DNA of 64,000 bases, taken from NCBI GenBank assembly GCA_039545295.1, contig BCIK01000023.1, positions 62,001 to 126,000 of the forward strand, read 5' to 3'. The stretch comes from Udeniomyces pyricola. Lineage: Eukaryota > Basidiomycota > Tremellomycetes > Cystofilobasidiales > Mrakiaceae. The notes beneath the pieces were generated by a model. The model was not told the DNA's origin and ran no database searches. It saw nothing but the letters and a program-made list of their open reading frames with translations. Numbering within the stretch: the first letter of the stretch is position 1; each line of letters opens with the position of its first letter. The translations under genes and the position numbers were made by a program. This document shows positions 21,502 to 33,000 of the stretch, piece after piece.

Positions 21502-24474
21502 ATGGCCGCTCGCCCCCCAAATGACAATGGCTCGAGGCCGCATGGATCTTTCTTGGGTACTCCGTCAGTGTCCAAATCTCGCCCGTGGCCGCCCGGCCGG
21601 CCGTGTAATCTAGGATCCGAGGACTTACGAATGCGCCTCTTCTCTACCTTGTTTCTCACTGCTCCTGCCCCTCCCTCTCACTCGCTCGCCCCAACTGTTC
21701 CTTTTCTCACCACCCTTGCATGTTCAACGTCGTTGCCGATGGGGATGACAGGTCTCGTAGCTGTGAGTGGCGCGCTTCGGACACCGCAGCCAAGACAGCC
21801 GAGCGTTCGGCAAGGGCTTGATTTTGACGTAAATTGCGAGCTGACAACACAGAGCTGACTTGTTTCCGTCGCGTCTTCTGGCTGGCTTTTGCCCTGCATC
21901 TTTTGCTTCGTCGGCACCCGGGCACTCTTTAGATGAAGCTTCTTCGGCATACCCATTTCCCTCTGCATCCGATGCCAGCTATGGCGAATCAACCTCGGTC
22001 GCCGAGTCTCCATCGTCGTCTATGGTGGGTATCTTCACTCACGATCCCGCCTCACTTGTGCCGCCTCTTTCCTCTCACCGCCGATCCTTTCTCCGCCGCG
22101 CTGCCTCCATCCGGCCTGACTGATCCATTTTTCAATCCTCTGCCAAACATCCCTTTTTCGTCGTATCGGCATTGCTATCCTCTTTATCAGCACGCCCCGC
22201 CCGCACTCACGCCCGGAACGGCTGCGGTATTCCAATCTTGGCTCGCCAACGAGGTGCGCTCGCCCTTCACTCGTTTCCACCGCCCTGATGTTAAGCTTCG
22301 GCAAGCCTGCCGATCATCCTTGATCTCTCCAAATTAGACTGTCCTCCTGCCCCTGCCTTTTCTCAACCCCATGCTTTCTTTCCCTTCGGTGACGGTATGT
22401 TGAGCGAATTCGGTAAGAGGATTGCTGATCATACTCTCGACCCTTTCACCTGCCTTTGCACGGTGCTACAACCCGCGGGGCTTGGCTTTTTCTCTGCGCA
22501 GGCCTCCACTTCCTCGGATTGCCGATCGACGACGCTAGCACCCTCGTTCCACGCCGCTTCTCTACCTCAATACCTTTCCAAACAACTCGCGATCTCCTCC
22601 TCTAGTGTTCCGGCTCTTCTGTCTGATTCGACTGGAAATTCTAGCTCTGATTCGGCGTCGCTTGCCTCGGTCCCATCCGTCTCCTCCTCTCATCGATCAT
22701 CTGACGCCGCTCATCAATCGCCCATGATTATTGACCCATCGGAGCCTTCAGGTGGGACGAGGCAAGACACACACGGCCGGGTCGATCCGACCTCAACCTC
22801 ATCTCCCCAAGTCTTTGCTCTACAACCCACCAAGCGCGACCCAGACGCCACGTTCACTTTGCCCGACTCCAAGACGCTTCTGCCGATTCCTCGTCCGCCA
22901 GAGCTTGAGGAAATGATGGTCAAACGGGGAGGGTCCCCGGGTCAATTTCCGTTTCCTCAGATGCCCGTGTCTCCCAAAGATACCAGCCGTTCATTGGAGG
23001 ATGAGGCGTCTTCCACGCTTGGCCGCCCGTCGCTTGATGTCAATATGGGATCGTCAAGCTACCTCGGTCGCGCATGGGAGAGTGTGTATGATACTAAGAG
23101 CGCCGGTCTCCAGAGAGATGGCATGATGGGAAACGCTCGCGAACGAAGTCAGAGCGCCCATCAGCCAATATCCCATCGCTTGAACCCATTCCAGCAACAG
23201 CAACAGCAGCAACAGCAACAACAGCAACAACACCTATCTCAGGCATTGTATCACTCACAACCAAACCAACCACCGAATTCGCAATATCCCACGCAACATC
23301 TTCCCCACTCGACGTCTCTTCCTGCTGCACCCACTCAAGTCCCGCCGTATTACCAGTTTTCCTCATATCAGCCTTCAACGCAATACCACCACCTTCAATC
23401 CTCCACCTCTTACGCCCCACCCCTGGGACCGTCGCCTGCCAATGCGTTCCACGCTCCATCCTCGCATCCACCGCCACCTCCTCAACCTCAACCCATCCAG
23501 CATCATCCTGGCAGCGTGCACTCCATCCCACCATCCTCCTCTTCTTCTTCCTCTAAGCGTCGCAAGGTATCTGCGCCTGAATCTTCTTCTTCGCTTCCCA
23601 AAGCGGCCAAACCGCTGTCGGCGTCCGCTTCGAACTCGTCCAAAACCACTCCTCTGCTCAAGCATGCTCCTAACCCTTCAAGCCTAGCTGGCAGGTCTTC
23701 ACCCAAAACGCGCAAAGTCAAGCGCGAGTTCACCGGGTCCCCCTCGCCTGAAGGTGCTCTTCGCACTGGCCTGACTGCGCCCCCCCTAGAGGAAAACGAC
23801 GAGTACTACATTCCTCCTCTTCCGACGGACTTTGGCGAGTATGCTCCTGGAGCATCCTCCTCGGCTCGCTTCGACAGCTTTGTCGGCTCCGGCGACCTCG
23901 ACGAGGACGAACTCGATGAAGTTACGACCGCTGGTAAGGGCAAGAAGCGCAAGGCGCCAACAGCTGGCGATGTCGCTGCTGCCAAGGCGAATGCTGAGGC
24001 AGACTTTTCCGGAAAGGATAGCTACTGGGGCGTTGGCAAAGAGGTTTACGAGGGACTCAGTCCGAAAAGCCGCAAGCAGTTGAGGTATGTGCCCCTGTCT
24101 CCACCGATCACCTCTGACATCTATCCCTACCTAGCCCCGCAGTACCTGACGATCTCGACCCCATCTTTTGGTTCGTCACCACCTCATCCAGGAACAAGAT
24201 CGGCGCTCGTCGATTTAGAGAGAGGCGCAAGGAGTTCATCAGTACATTGGAAGCTCGCCTATCGGAACGAGATGATCTGTTGCAAGACCTTCGCGGCCGC
24301 CTAGAATCGAGCCACGAAACCATTCGAGAACGTCAGTAGCGGTTTTGGTTTGGTCGTCATCCATTTGCGGACATCGCTCCTACGATTATCACTGACACAT
24401 GCTTTACTACAACGTCCGTCGTTCTGTACTTTACAGTCAAGAAGGAGTTGGAACTTGCAGGTCGTTCGAAGTAA
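21502..24474 (+). CDS. bZIP transcription factor with polyglutamine tract
   Basis: Exons 21502..21563, 21853..22024, 22191..22253, 22338..22394, 22502..24084, 24192..24331 and 24437..24474 give about 704 residues. The last two exons encode the basic region RNKIGARRFRERRKEF, matching the NxxxAxxFRxRRKE bZIP signature, followed by a leucine-rich coil (TLEARLSERDDLLQDLRGRL) and a stop about 30 residues later. The long central exon is Ser/Pro/Gln-rich with a polyQ run, a KRRK segment, and a conserved-looking block KDSYWGVGKEVYEGLSPKSR directly before the DNA-binding region. A nuclear regulator is inferred; its targets are unknown. The first four exons are the least certain: they were chosen because all phases agree and they link a good ATG to the large exon. 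An ATG at 22397 sits in an intron in this model. Confidence 0.8.
23192..23230 (+). repeat. CAG/CAA polyglutamine repeat
   Basis: A mixed CAG/CAA run encodes about 13 consecutive Gln in the bZIP protein. Codon mixing suggests protein-level selection or an old expansion rather than a recent pure-CAG slip. Confidence 0.9.
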
Positions 24475-25202
24475 TTTTGCGCAGTGACTTGTATCTTTTC
24501 GGTCCCGTTTTTCGTTATCACTATTTATCTCTGTTACCCCTCTCTGTCTTGTCCCTATTTATATGTCTCGTGTCCCTTTTTCTATCCATCTCGATCGTTT
24601 ATTCCACTCTCGTCTACCCCCACGATCCGGCACAGGTTGGCCTGGGGGAGAGAGTCCCATGGGTCAGCTAGAGCAGCCGGAGGGGAAGGAGAACTGATCG
24701 AGTGCTGGTCCGCCTGACAGTGATTGTTCGTTGCTTTTTGTTACTAGCTTTTGCTTTCTTGTTTGTACCGGCTAGCGCGATCTATATTTATATGTCCTCT
24801 TTCGTGCATATGGTGGTGCTATCTTGTTTCTATCATCATGGCATATCGTGTCGACGAACAGTCATCCTCCAATGCTGAAACAAAGCTGACCGGGTGATGA
24901 TGGGTGTAACAGCTGATAATACCTAATTTGTACATAGATTGATTGCGGGATTGTCGATTGTTTGCGTGGGGGGCGTTCTCATGATCTCTGCGCGCTGCGC
25001 CTGGGAAAACGAGTTTATCGATCATGACCGATGATCTAAATCTCCGCCACCAACAAATCTTCTCGTTCTTGCTTCGCTCCGCAAGCGTCGGTCCGGACAT
25101 CCACACATCTTATTTTTGCCCTGACCCAACCAGTTTCCTTCCATAGTCCGCCTGATCACGCCGTACCTTCATCTACACTACCCTGCAATACCCACGCAGA
25201 CT
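24475..25202. other. Intergenic, no gene seen
   Basis: This is the 3' region of the bZIP gene and the upstream region of the thioesterase gene. It is T-rich with TATTTATAT stretches and shows no coding signal. Confidence 0.5.
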
Positions 25203-26718
25203 ATGCAGCTCGTCGCCGATCTGTTCGTGCCCATCCTTGCCTTGATCGCGTTCTGCGCGGTCCCCCTGCAAGCTTCCACCGCACTTGGATCGCAATCGCT
25301 CTCACCTTACAGACCGATCGTGATATGGCACGGCCTGGGTGACTCGTATGATAGTGACGGCATGGTAAGACACAAAACCCAGGAGATCACATACGACATC
25401 TGACCGTGATACAGAGCCCGTGGGCTGACACACTTCTTCTCATAACACGATCCTTTTCACATCCCTATGCGTGTTCTACGAATTTTGGTCGTCCTCACAG
25501 CTGTCCGTGAAAGAAAACCTTCACGCACTCTATCCAGGGATCTTTGTCCACAATGTATTCCTTGATGAACAGCGGGCAAAGGACCGGCGGGCCGGGTTTT
25601 GGGGAGACTGCAACGAGCAAATCGCCATCGTTGCTGAACAGCTGGCCGGGATCGAAGAACTCGGGAATGGATTTGATGCGGTTGGGTTTTCTCAAGGAGG
25701 ACAATTCATGAGGTGAGTTGTCCGTCCGTCTACTAGCGAGAGCATTCGGTGAACAGCGAAGTAGACGGCGTCGACATCAGTCGTGTGGGACTTCGGCTAA
25801 CCTTTTAGGACTTTCTTTCGTGCACGAAAGGGCATACGTTGAGCTTTACAACTCTCCTCCCGTACACAGTCTTGTGACTGTGAGAGACTGTTTCTTGTAG
25901 TCTGGCATCGCCTCGAGTCATCGCGTGCTAATGGCAGATTTGGTCGACGTACCTCCCACTTGCTGCAGTTTGGCTCACAACATCTAGGAATAGCCGACTT
26001 ACCTGGATGCAAGCCCAATGATGTACGTCTATTCAGTCTCTCGGACACTCACACAAGAATTAAAGATGTATAATTTCATTCAAATCTGACACGATCGCAC
26101 TTCGTCAAGGTCGTCTGCAAGCTGGCATTCAGCGCCGCTCGGCGTTCCGTTTATACACCCTGGGCTCAAGCAAATCTCGTTCAGGCCCAGTACTACCGGG
26201 ATCCCGATCGATTGCCCCTTTACCTAGAAACCAACACGTTTCTCGCCGTCATCAACAATGAGCGAGACACGAAGAACTTCACCCTCAGCTCCAACCTCGC
26301 GTCGCTTGCCCACCTCGTGCTCATCAAGTTCTCGGAGGAACAGACTGTTGTACCGGCCATATCCTCTTGGTTTGGCTCGTATCGGCCCTTGGATGATAAC
26401 CGGTACCTGGGTGGCTCGGATGGGGAACGTGCAGACAGAGAAGAGGTCCCGATGGAGAAACAACCGCTGTACGTTGAGGATTGGATCGGGTTGCGAGAGC
26501 TCGACGAGAGAGGTGCAGTCAGTCTAGAGACGTGCGAGGGGGCCCATATGGAGCTCGGAAAATGCTGGCAGGATGTTTCGCTGAGATGGCTGGGCTCGAG
26601 ATGGGACGAGGATGATGGGCCCACCACCATGTCGAAGGGTTATCGAGGGAGATGGGCGGGAGTCAGAGGGAAGGCCGAGAAAGCGCTTGCGGAATCGTTG
26701 AGTTTGGTAGTGCAGTAA
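25203..26718 (+). CDS. Palmitoyl-protein thioesterase 1 homologue
   Basis: Exons 25203..25364, 25501..25712, 25831..25879, 25969..26022 and 26110..26718 give 361 residues. The family removes fatty acyl groups from cysteines of proteins in the lysosome or vacuole. A signal peptide (VPILALIAFCAVPLQAS) precedes PIVIWHGLGDSYD, the family's oxyanion-side motif. GFSQGGQFMR holds the nucleophile (Ser about 118), and CEGAHMEL holds the His (about 305). The acid position, expected as Asp in a xDxxVxP context, reads EEQTVVP here, so the aligned residue is Glu (about 236). The segments NSPPVHSLVTFGSQHLGIAD and AQYYRDPDRLP are strongly family-like. Exon 2 is joined directly to exon 1; an alternative exon near 25413 hits a stop. 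Function is likely, but activity with Glu is unproven. Confidence 0.93.
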
Positions 26719-27073
26719 GGCGACGAGATCGGTTGATTGATGTGTTACTGTGCTAGTTGATTTGCATTTATGTTGTACGTATCGCTAGACGAGAACTTGT
26801 CGACCGTCGCGTGCACGATCAATTGCATCAAAAGAAAGACCCATTGATAAGTCTGTGCGCATACTAGTATGTTTTTAATGGATTTGTGCGATTCGTCGCC
26901 AAAGTCGTTGCAAGTCGTGTTCCTCCTCCATCCAACACTTCCCTCTCGCGAGGTTCCCTTTCCTTCTCCTCCCTTTTTCCCGCATAACAACCTACGCGTC
27001 TCTCGCATCTCGTCTAGACTTTCAGAACAATCGTCAACCCATCGTTCTTCCTATTCTGTCCCTTTGCCCAACG
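26719..27073. other. Intergenic, NUP192 promoter region
   Basis: 355 bp lie between the thioesterase stop and the nucleoporin start. The last 120 bp are CT-rich, as in other leaders of this window. No gene was seen. Confidence 0.5.
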
Positions 27074-30000
27074 ATGGCACCTTCTTCTCCCCTTGCGAGC
27101 TCGTTCCAGTCCGACCGCTTCTCCCGCCTTCGTTCCCTCTTGTCCACGCTCTTTTCCGCCAACCCGGTCTCTCAACACCATACCAAGGAGATCTACTCTG
27201 AGCTCGACAAAGCCCGCCCATGGTTTCTCAACTTGCTTCGAGTCCCCCCGCCACGCAAGGAGGAGAAGGATGAGGTAGAGCAAGGTACGAAACAATCAAC
27301 CTAGGACTAACGGCCCTGGGTCCCCCTTCCCATCATCAATTCCGTCGCGAGATTGCTTCACGTCATAGCCTTCGCCTACGGCCACCTCGTCTGCGACGCG
27401 ATGGCTCTTATGACGTGGTTGGATCAGAATGTCATCTGAACGCTCTTCAAATTTTGTATCTGCAGGTACTCTCCGAGTCGGTGGTAAGACTGTCCGCATC
27501 AATGCCGAGTTCATCGCCGAGACCATGCTCCTCTCGTCTCAACTTCAGTTGTCCGAGCTTCTCTCAGCGCATCTTCTTCGAGCTGGTATCGCTGCTCAGT
27601 CGAGATATGGCAACCGGCCAGCAGCAGAGACTTCCGTACGTATCCTGTAGTCTGACGTTGGGTTGAGCATGCATCGACCAAATGTTTCAACAAGTTCGAC
27701 ATTGCTGATCGCGCACTGTTAACTGTTCAACTTCTCATCGACGTACCATCCTTTTGCTGATGATGTTGTCGCTGCAACAGATCCTCATCTACCACATGGA
27801 GCGCCTCGACATGCTTGCATGCCTTCAGCTCATCTTTGACCCCGCTGTCTTTGCCTCATCGTCCATCCCGGAAAGCCCGCTCGAAATCCTCTTTCTGTAC
27901 GGTCAGGACCTCAAGGGCACCCTTGTCGATCTCGGCTCGAATCGCGAAGGAAGTTTGGCCGAGCGCATCATGATCGACCTCGACCTCACTCGCGAGACCA
28001 TCAACGCCACCCTCTCCCAAATTGCCAGCTCGTCGTCGTCGGCCTCGGCCGTAACCAACATGGGCCACAACCAGTTTGCTCCCCAAACAACGCTTGGGTT
28101 GGGCGGCGCGACGGCAGGTGGGGCAGCCAGCGCAACCCCCGCCAAGCTCTCGACCGAGATGCTACAGGAACGCGTTGCGAGCTTGAAGCTTGAGCGAAAG
28201 GGACTTGGACATGTGTTGTTCCTGATGAGCTACGGGAGGAGCCTGAGGAAGAAGGAGGTTCAGGGCGTTGTGCGGTGGTTGGCAAAGCAGGGTGGCGAGG
28301 GTTCGACAGAGGACGACGGTATGGTTGGGTACATTGCAACGTGAGTACTAGCTTTGACTTTTTTCTATAGTCCCTGAAAACGTACATATACATACAAAGA
28401 CAATCGCAGCGCTGACGATCGACGTGTTGGTACCGTCTTCGTCAACTTCTAGTACGGCTCTTGCGGCCTTTGAACTGAGCGAACTCAAGAACCAGGATGC
28501 AGACCAGGACCGGGTGAGCTCCAACTCTTTGGACGTTGAAGCGTGGTTCTTCGCCTGGAATCAAACTGATCCCTCATTTCTCCTTTTACATCTATTTTTC
28601 CAATAGATCGTGCAGGAGCGGTTCCTCAAGGACTCGCAGTTCATCAAGATCATGACCTCTGAAATCGTTTGTCCTTGCACATATATCTCGTTCATCATCC
28701 GTATCCTTTCGCTCACCATTGGTTCTCATTTTGGCGATCTTCTTGCACCTTCATTCCTCCTTCTCATTCCACCTTTTCTTCCGCCTTGCCCTTATTCTTG
28801 TTTTATTATTATTATATATCTCCTAGGTGGAGAAGCCTTGGAAATCTAACTCCCTTCGATCCGCCATCATGCTCCAGTGGACCCTCTTCCTTGTCGAGGC
28901 CTTCCGCTACAACCGACATCTTGAACAAGACACTCGTCTGACGGAGGAGATTGTTGAGGGCATGGTCGGCTCCGCCATCAAGGGCAACGCGTTTGACTTT
29001 ATGACTCAGAAGCTGGTCGGTCTCAACAGAAAATCTGGCTCAGCCTCCGCTGAAGGAGTCAAGTCGGACGAGCTCTCGATGTCAATGCTTACTCCCACCG
29101 GGACGAGCCTCTCAAGTGGTGTCATCGGTGCTGGAGTTGCCACGGGGTCGAGGGAGAAGAAGGAGGACGACGTCGACGCTAGCTTCAAATGGTATATCCT
29201 TACCCAGGTCGACCTGCTGCTTGCCAACTTTGTCACCACCATGTCGCCTATTCTCCGCAAGCTGAAGCATCGCGAGGAAGACGTCGTGCTCTCTTCAACT
29301 TCGTCCTCTCTCCGCTCAAGTCGCAACCCACAACCTGCCGCTGCAAACCCTACCGCTGCCCGAGCCGACATCGAAGCCCTCTTCAACCTCGTTGCGGCTG
29401 TTTACCGAGATTCACCTCCTGACGCTGGACTTAAGTACTGGCAAGACTCGGACGCGAGGCTGTTCGCTTTCCTTCGATGGGCTGCCGATGCGAGGACGCC
29501 TGGAATGGTTAAAGCGCTTTTCGAGATGCTCTCGTCGCTCTCGGTCGGCCCCCAAAGCTCGACGTTTGCCTTCAACTTCCTTTCCTCCGGCGGAGGCGAC
29601 CAGTACGCAGCGGGCAACGCCGGCAGCTCACCGAGCTCTGTCTGCTCATGGTCGTCACTGTTCAATGCCATGATCTATTACGCGAACCAGCTTCCCAAAG
29701 TCAACGAGACCCTTCAATCGTCCATCCAGCCTGGCATGCCGACTCCGGCCCGACGCGATGCCAATTCGCCCTCGACGATCCCACCTGAGGAGCTCTCGTT
29801 GCTCAAGGCATTCCTCCGGCTGCTCAAGAACGTCGTACAGTCCTCGCCTGTTGCCCGAGCCGCCCTCTACGAAAACGCTCACTTCAAGGCGGTCCCGACG
29901 CTGCTTTCCCTCGTCAACAGCATCGTTCCCATCGACTTCAAAGCCGCTCTCTTTGACACCCTGGCCGCCTTTTGTGGGCCTGAAGGAGGCTCGCTCGGAG

Positions 30001-33000
30001 TTGATATCGCCAAGCAGATGTGGATTGCATTGGAGAAGTTTGAGGTCATTCCCTCGCGAGGCGGTTCAAACGGCCTCTACCGCTCCTCGACTGCTCTCCG
30101 GGTCGGTGCCTCTACAGGCGGCGGTGTTATGGCTGAACTCGAAGAGGCCGAGACGACTGCACAGACCTACCCGGCCACGACGTCATTCGTTCACCTCCTC
30201 AACTCGCTCATCCACACTCCCGCCAAGTTCATCACCCTCCTCCACGGTGTCGAAGTCGAATCACACACCATCCCCGAGGCGCTCGGCGCGGGCTCAAGGA
30301 CGCCCGGCATCATCCCTTATGTCCGATACGTCCTCGACGATGTTTTCATGAAGGCCAACACTCTCGCCTATGCCGACCCGACCGAGCGATGGCGACTCAC
30401 GGAGCGAGCGCTCTGCTTCATGGAGAAGTGTCTGGCGACCTACGATCTCAGTTCACTGCTTGCCGAAGATCCCCTCAGTCGCAACGGTGTCTCAGGCAAG
30501 CCTGACAACTCTACGCTCGCGAGCCTCGCTCTTCACCCAGCGTTCGAGATCCTGCGACGACTTCTCACTGAGGCTCCCCTCCTCAACAACCTCCTTGAGA
30601 TTGTCTCAGTCGGGTACGATGGGCTCACTGAGGACGCCGGTCAGACGCCTGCTCTCGCCAAGTCGGTCCTTCGCTCGCTCCGCATCATGCACCGCATCTT
30701 TCAAATTCAGTCGCTCTACATTGAAGTCCTCTTGCCGACTCTCGCCGAGTCCCAGACGTTCTCCGGCTCCAGTCAGTCGTTCTCGTTCGCCATCGCCCCG
30801 CTCGATCAACACATCCTCTACAGCCACTCGGTCGTCATTCAGATTGCCCTTCTCGTCAACTACGTGGAAGACCTCGAGATCGTCCTCCTCGCTGTCAAGC
30901 TTATCGGAACCCTCAGCCAGTCGCCATTCTTTGTGCAGAAGGATCGGTTCGAGAACGTCTATGCCTCGTCTATGAACCGGCTCGTCGGTATTATTGACTC
31001 ATCGGATGAATCACTTCGGATCCTCGACGGTTTCGTTCGCCGACTCGAGACAGAGGCACTCACCGACCTCGACTGGCCGGAAGACGACCCAATTGAGCGT
31101 CTGGTTACCTCGGATGCGCGTACCCTGCCCTCGGCCGACTTGAGCCAGGTCATCCGCTCGTCCATCCTCGAGCTCCTGCTCCAAAGCACTGTCCCCGGCT
31201 CGTCGGGTCCTAACCTCGCCCACTTCCTCTGCGGCTTTGACCCAACCCGCCCAGCCTCTGAACTCGTCGTCCAGGATCCCCAAGCTGGAGGAGCCCGCCT
31301 TTCGTGCCTGCACATCGTCTTTGAACTCCTGTCCCAGGGCGCGCCGCGAGTGACCGCCGAAGCCGACGACGAGATGCTCGAGGCCGAGTCGCTCCTCATG
31401 CGCAACCCAGGCCTTGCCGAGAAGTGCGCCAGACTCGTCTACCAGCTCTGCTCCCATGAGCTCACCGCCCCGGCCACCTTGCGATACATCCGCACCCGCG
31501 AGGACTACGTTTATCGCCAGATCGCCGTCTTCCCAACCATTACCCCTACTATTGGTCACGGTGCCCTTGGTCAGGTCACTTACCCCACCGGTCAGCAGGT
31601 TGTTACTTCAGCCTCAGCCCTCGCGTCGTCTCTGCGATACCGATCCTCCATCCTTGACAACGCCGCGCTCGAGCTCCACGTCATCAACCCCTCTGGCCTG
31701 CACGCGGCCAAGCTTGTCGATGCCCTCTTTACCTCACCCTTAACCATGCTTGATGACTTTGAGTCTCACATTCACGGCTCGGGCTCGACCGATCAGCCGC
31801 TAATCCGTATCATCGACATTTTAGTCTCGCTCGATTTCGAATGGCAAGACGAGATTCCCGATGTCGATCTCAAGCTTGCCTTCTTTGCCTCGCTCGATTT
31901 CAACACCTGTCTCACCATCAACGAGCGTGGATGTGAAATCTTTGACTTCCGGGCCCTGGTCTCGGCTATGAACGTGGTCCGACGACAGCTTCAGCGCATG
32001 GGCGCACTCTCCAACGCAGGTCAGCAGGAAGCCATCAAAATTGAAACGCGGGGCGTTCTCCTAGCGCTCGCGGCCGAAAACCATCGCCGAGAGATCAGTC
32101 AGGCCAAGCACGAATGCCTCGTCTCATGGCAGCGCGTGCTCGACGTTATCCTCTTCAAATCGTTTGAGCTTATCCCGCTCGAGCAGCGCGAGAGCATGAT
32201 CTTCGATCTTCTTTCGTCCGTTCTTGGATACGTCGCCACCCCTGAGACGACGCCGGCCGCGGCCGAGGTCTTTTGCCAAGTCATCCTCTCGCTCATCACC
32301 AAGCTCCGTCAGGGCCGACGCGAGCAGGTCCTCTTCTCGGACGGCGACGAACTCTCGGGTTCGCTTCCCTCCGACAAGCTTCACACCCTCCTCCGTCAGG
32401 TTCTTGATTCTATCACTCGAGCGGGCACGACTGAGTTTTTGCGAGGGAACCTTTACACTGTCGTCGTCAACTATCTCTCGCTTATTGCCTCGTTCTCGCC
32501 ATCATCGGAGGCGTCCCTTAAGCCCGAACTCGATTCGGCCAAGGTCTTTGACGACACGGCTTCGGTCAATGGCTCTACTGTCTCGTTCCGTGTCGGACCT
32601 CGCACCTCGACCCTCGATGGTGGAACGCTCGCGATTCTCCTCTCTGCCACGGACAAGCTCGCCCCAATCCTTTGCCGAGATGCTCTCGATGGAAGCGAAG
32701 TCTGGAAGACGGTCGCCTACGCCACCCTCGAGGCTCTTGTCTCGGCGTCTAAAGAAGATAGGTCGCATCGTCTGCTCAGCGTCCTCTCCAAAACGGGCTA
32801 CCTGCGAAGCTTTGTCCAGTCGCTCAAGGATTCGGAGAACGATCTTCTCGGCATCATGACCCCCGATCCCGGTGAGTCATCTTTATGTCTCTTGTTCACG
32901 GCATATGATGTTGTTCTGCAGGGTTACTGACGTTTTTGCTTGCTCTTCTTGCTCTGTCCCGATGTATGCGTGACCATACAGACGATCTTAACTCTCTTTA

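Noticed and set aside
22397..22501. ATG at 22397 as the bZIP start
   Set aside because: It lies in a sequence bounded by GTATGT and GCGCAG, which reads as an intron; upstream exons connect in phase from a better ATG at 21502.
25365..25500. Extra thioesterase exon starting AGCCCGTGGGCT at about 25413
   Set aside because: It has no donor in the right phase and its frame hits a stop; joining 25364 to 25501 gives the spacing expected between GDSYDSDGM and PGIFVHN.
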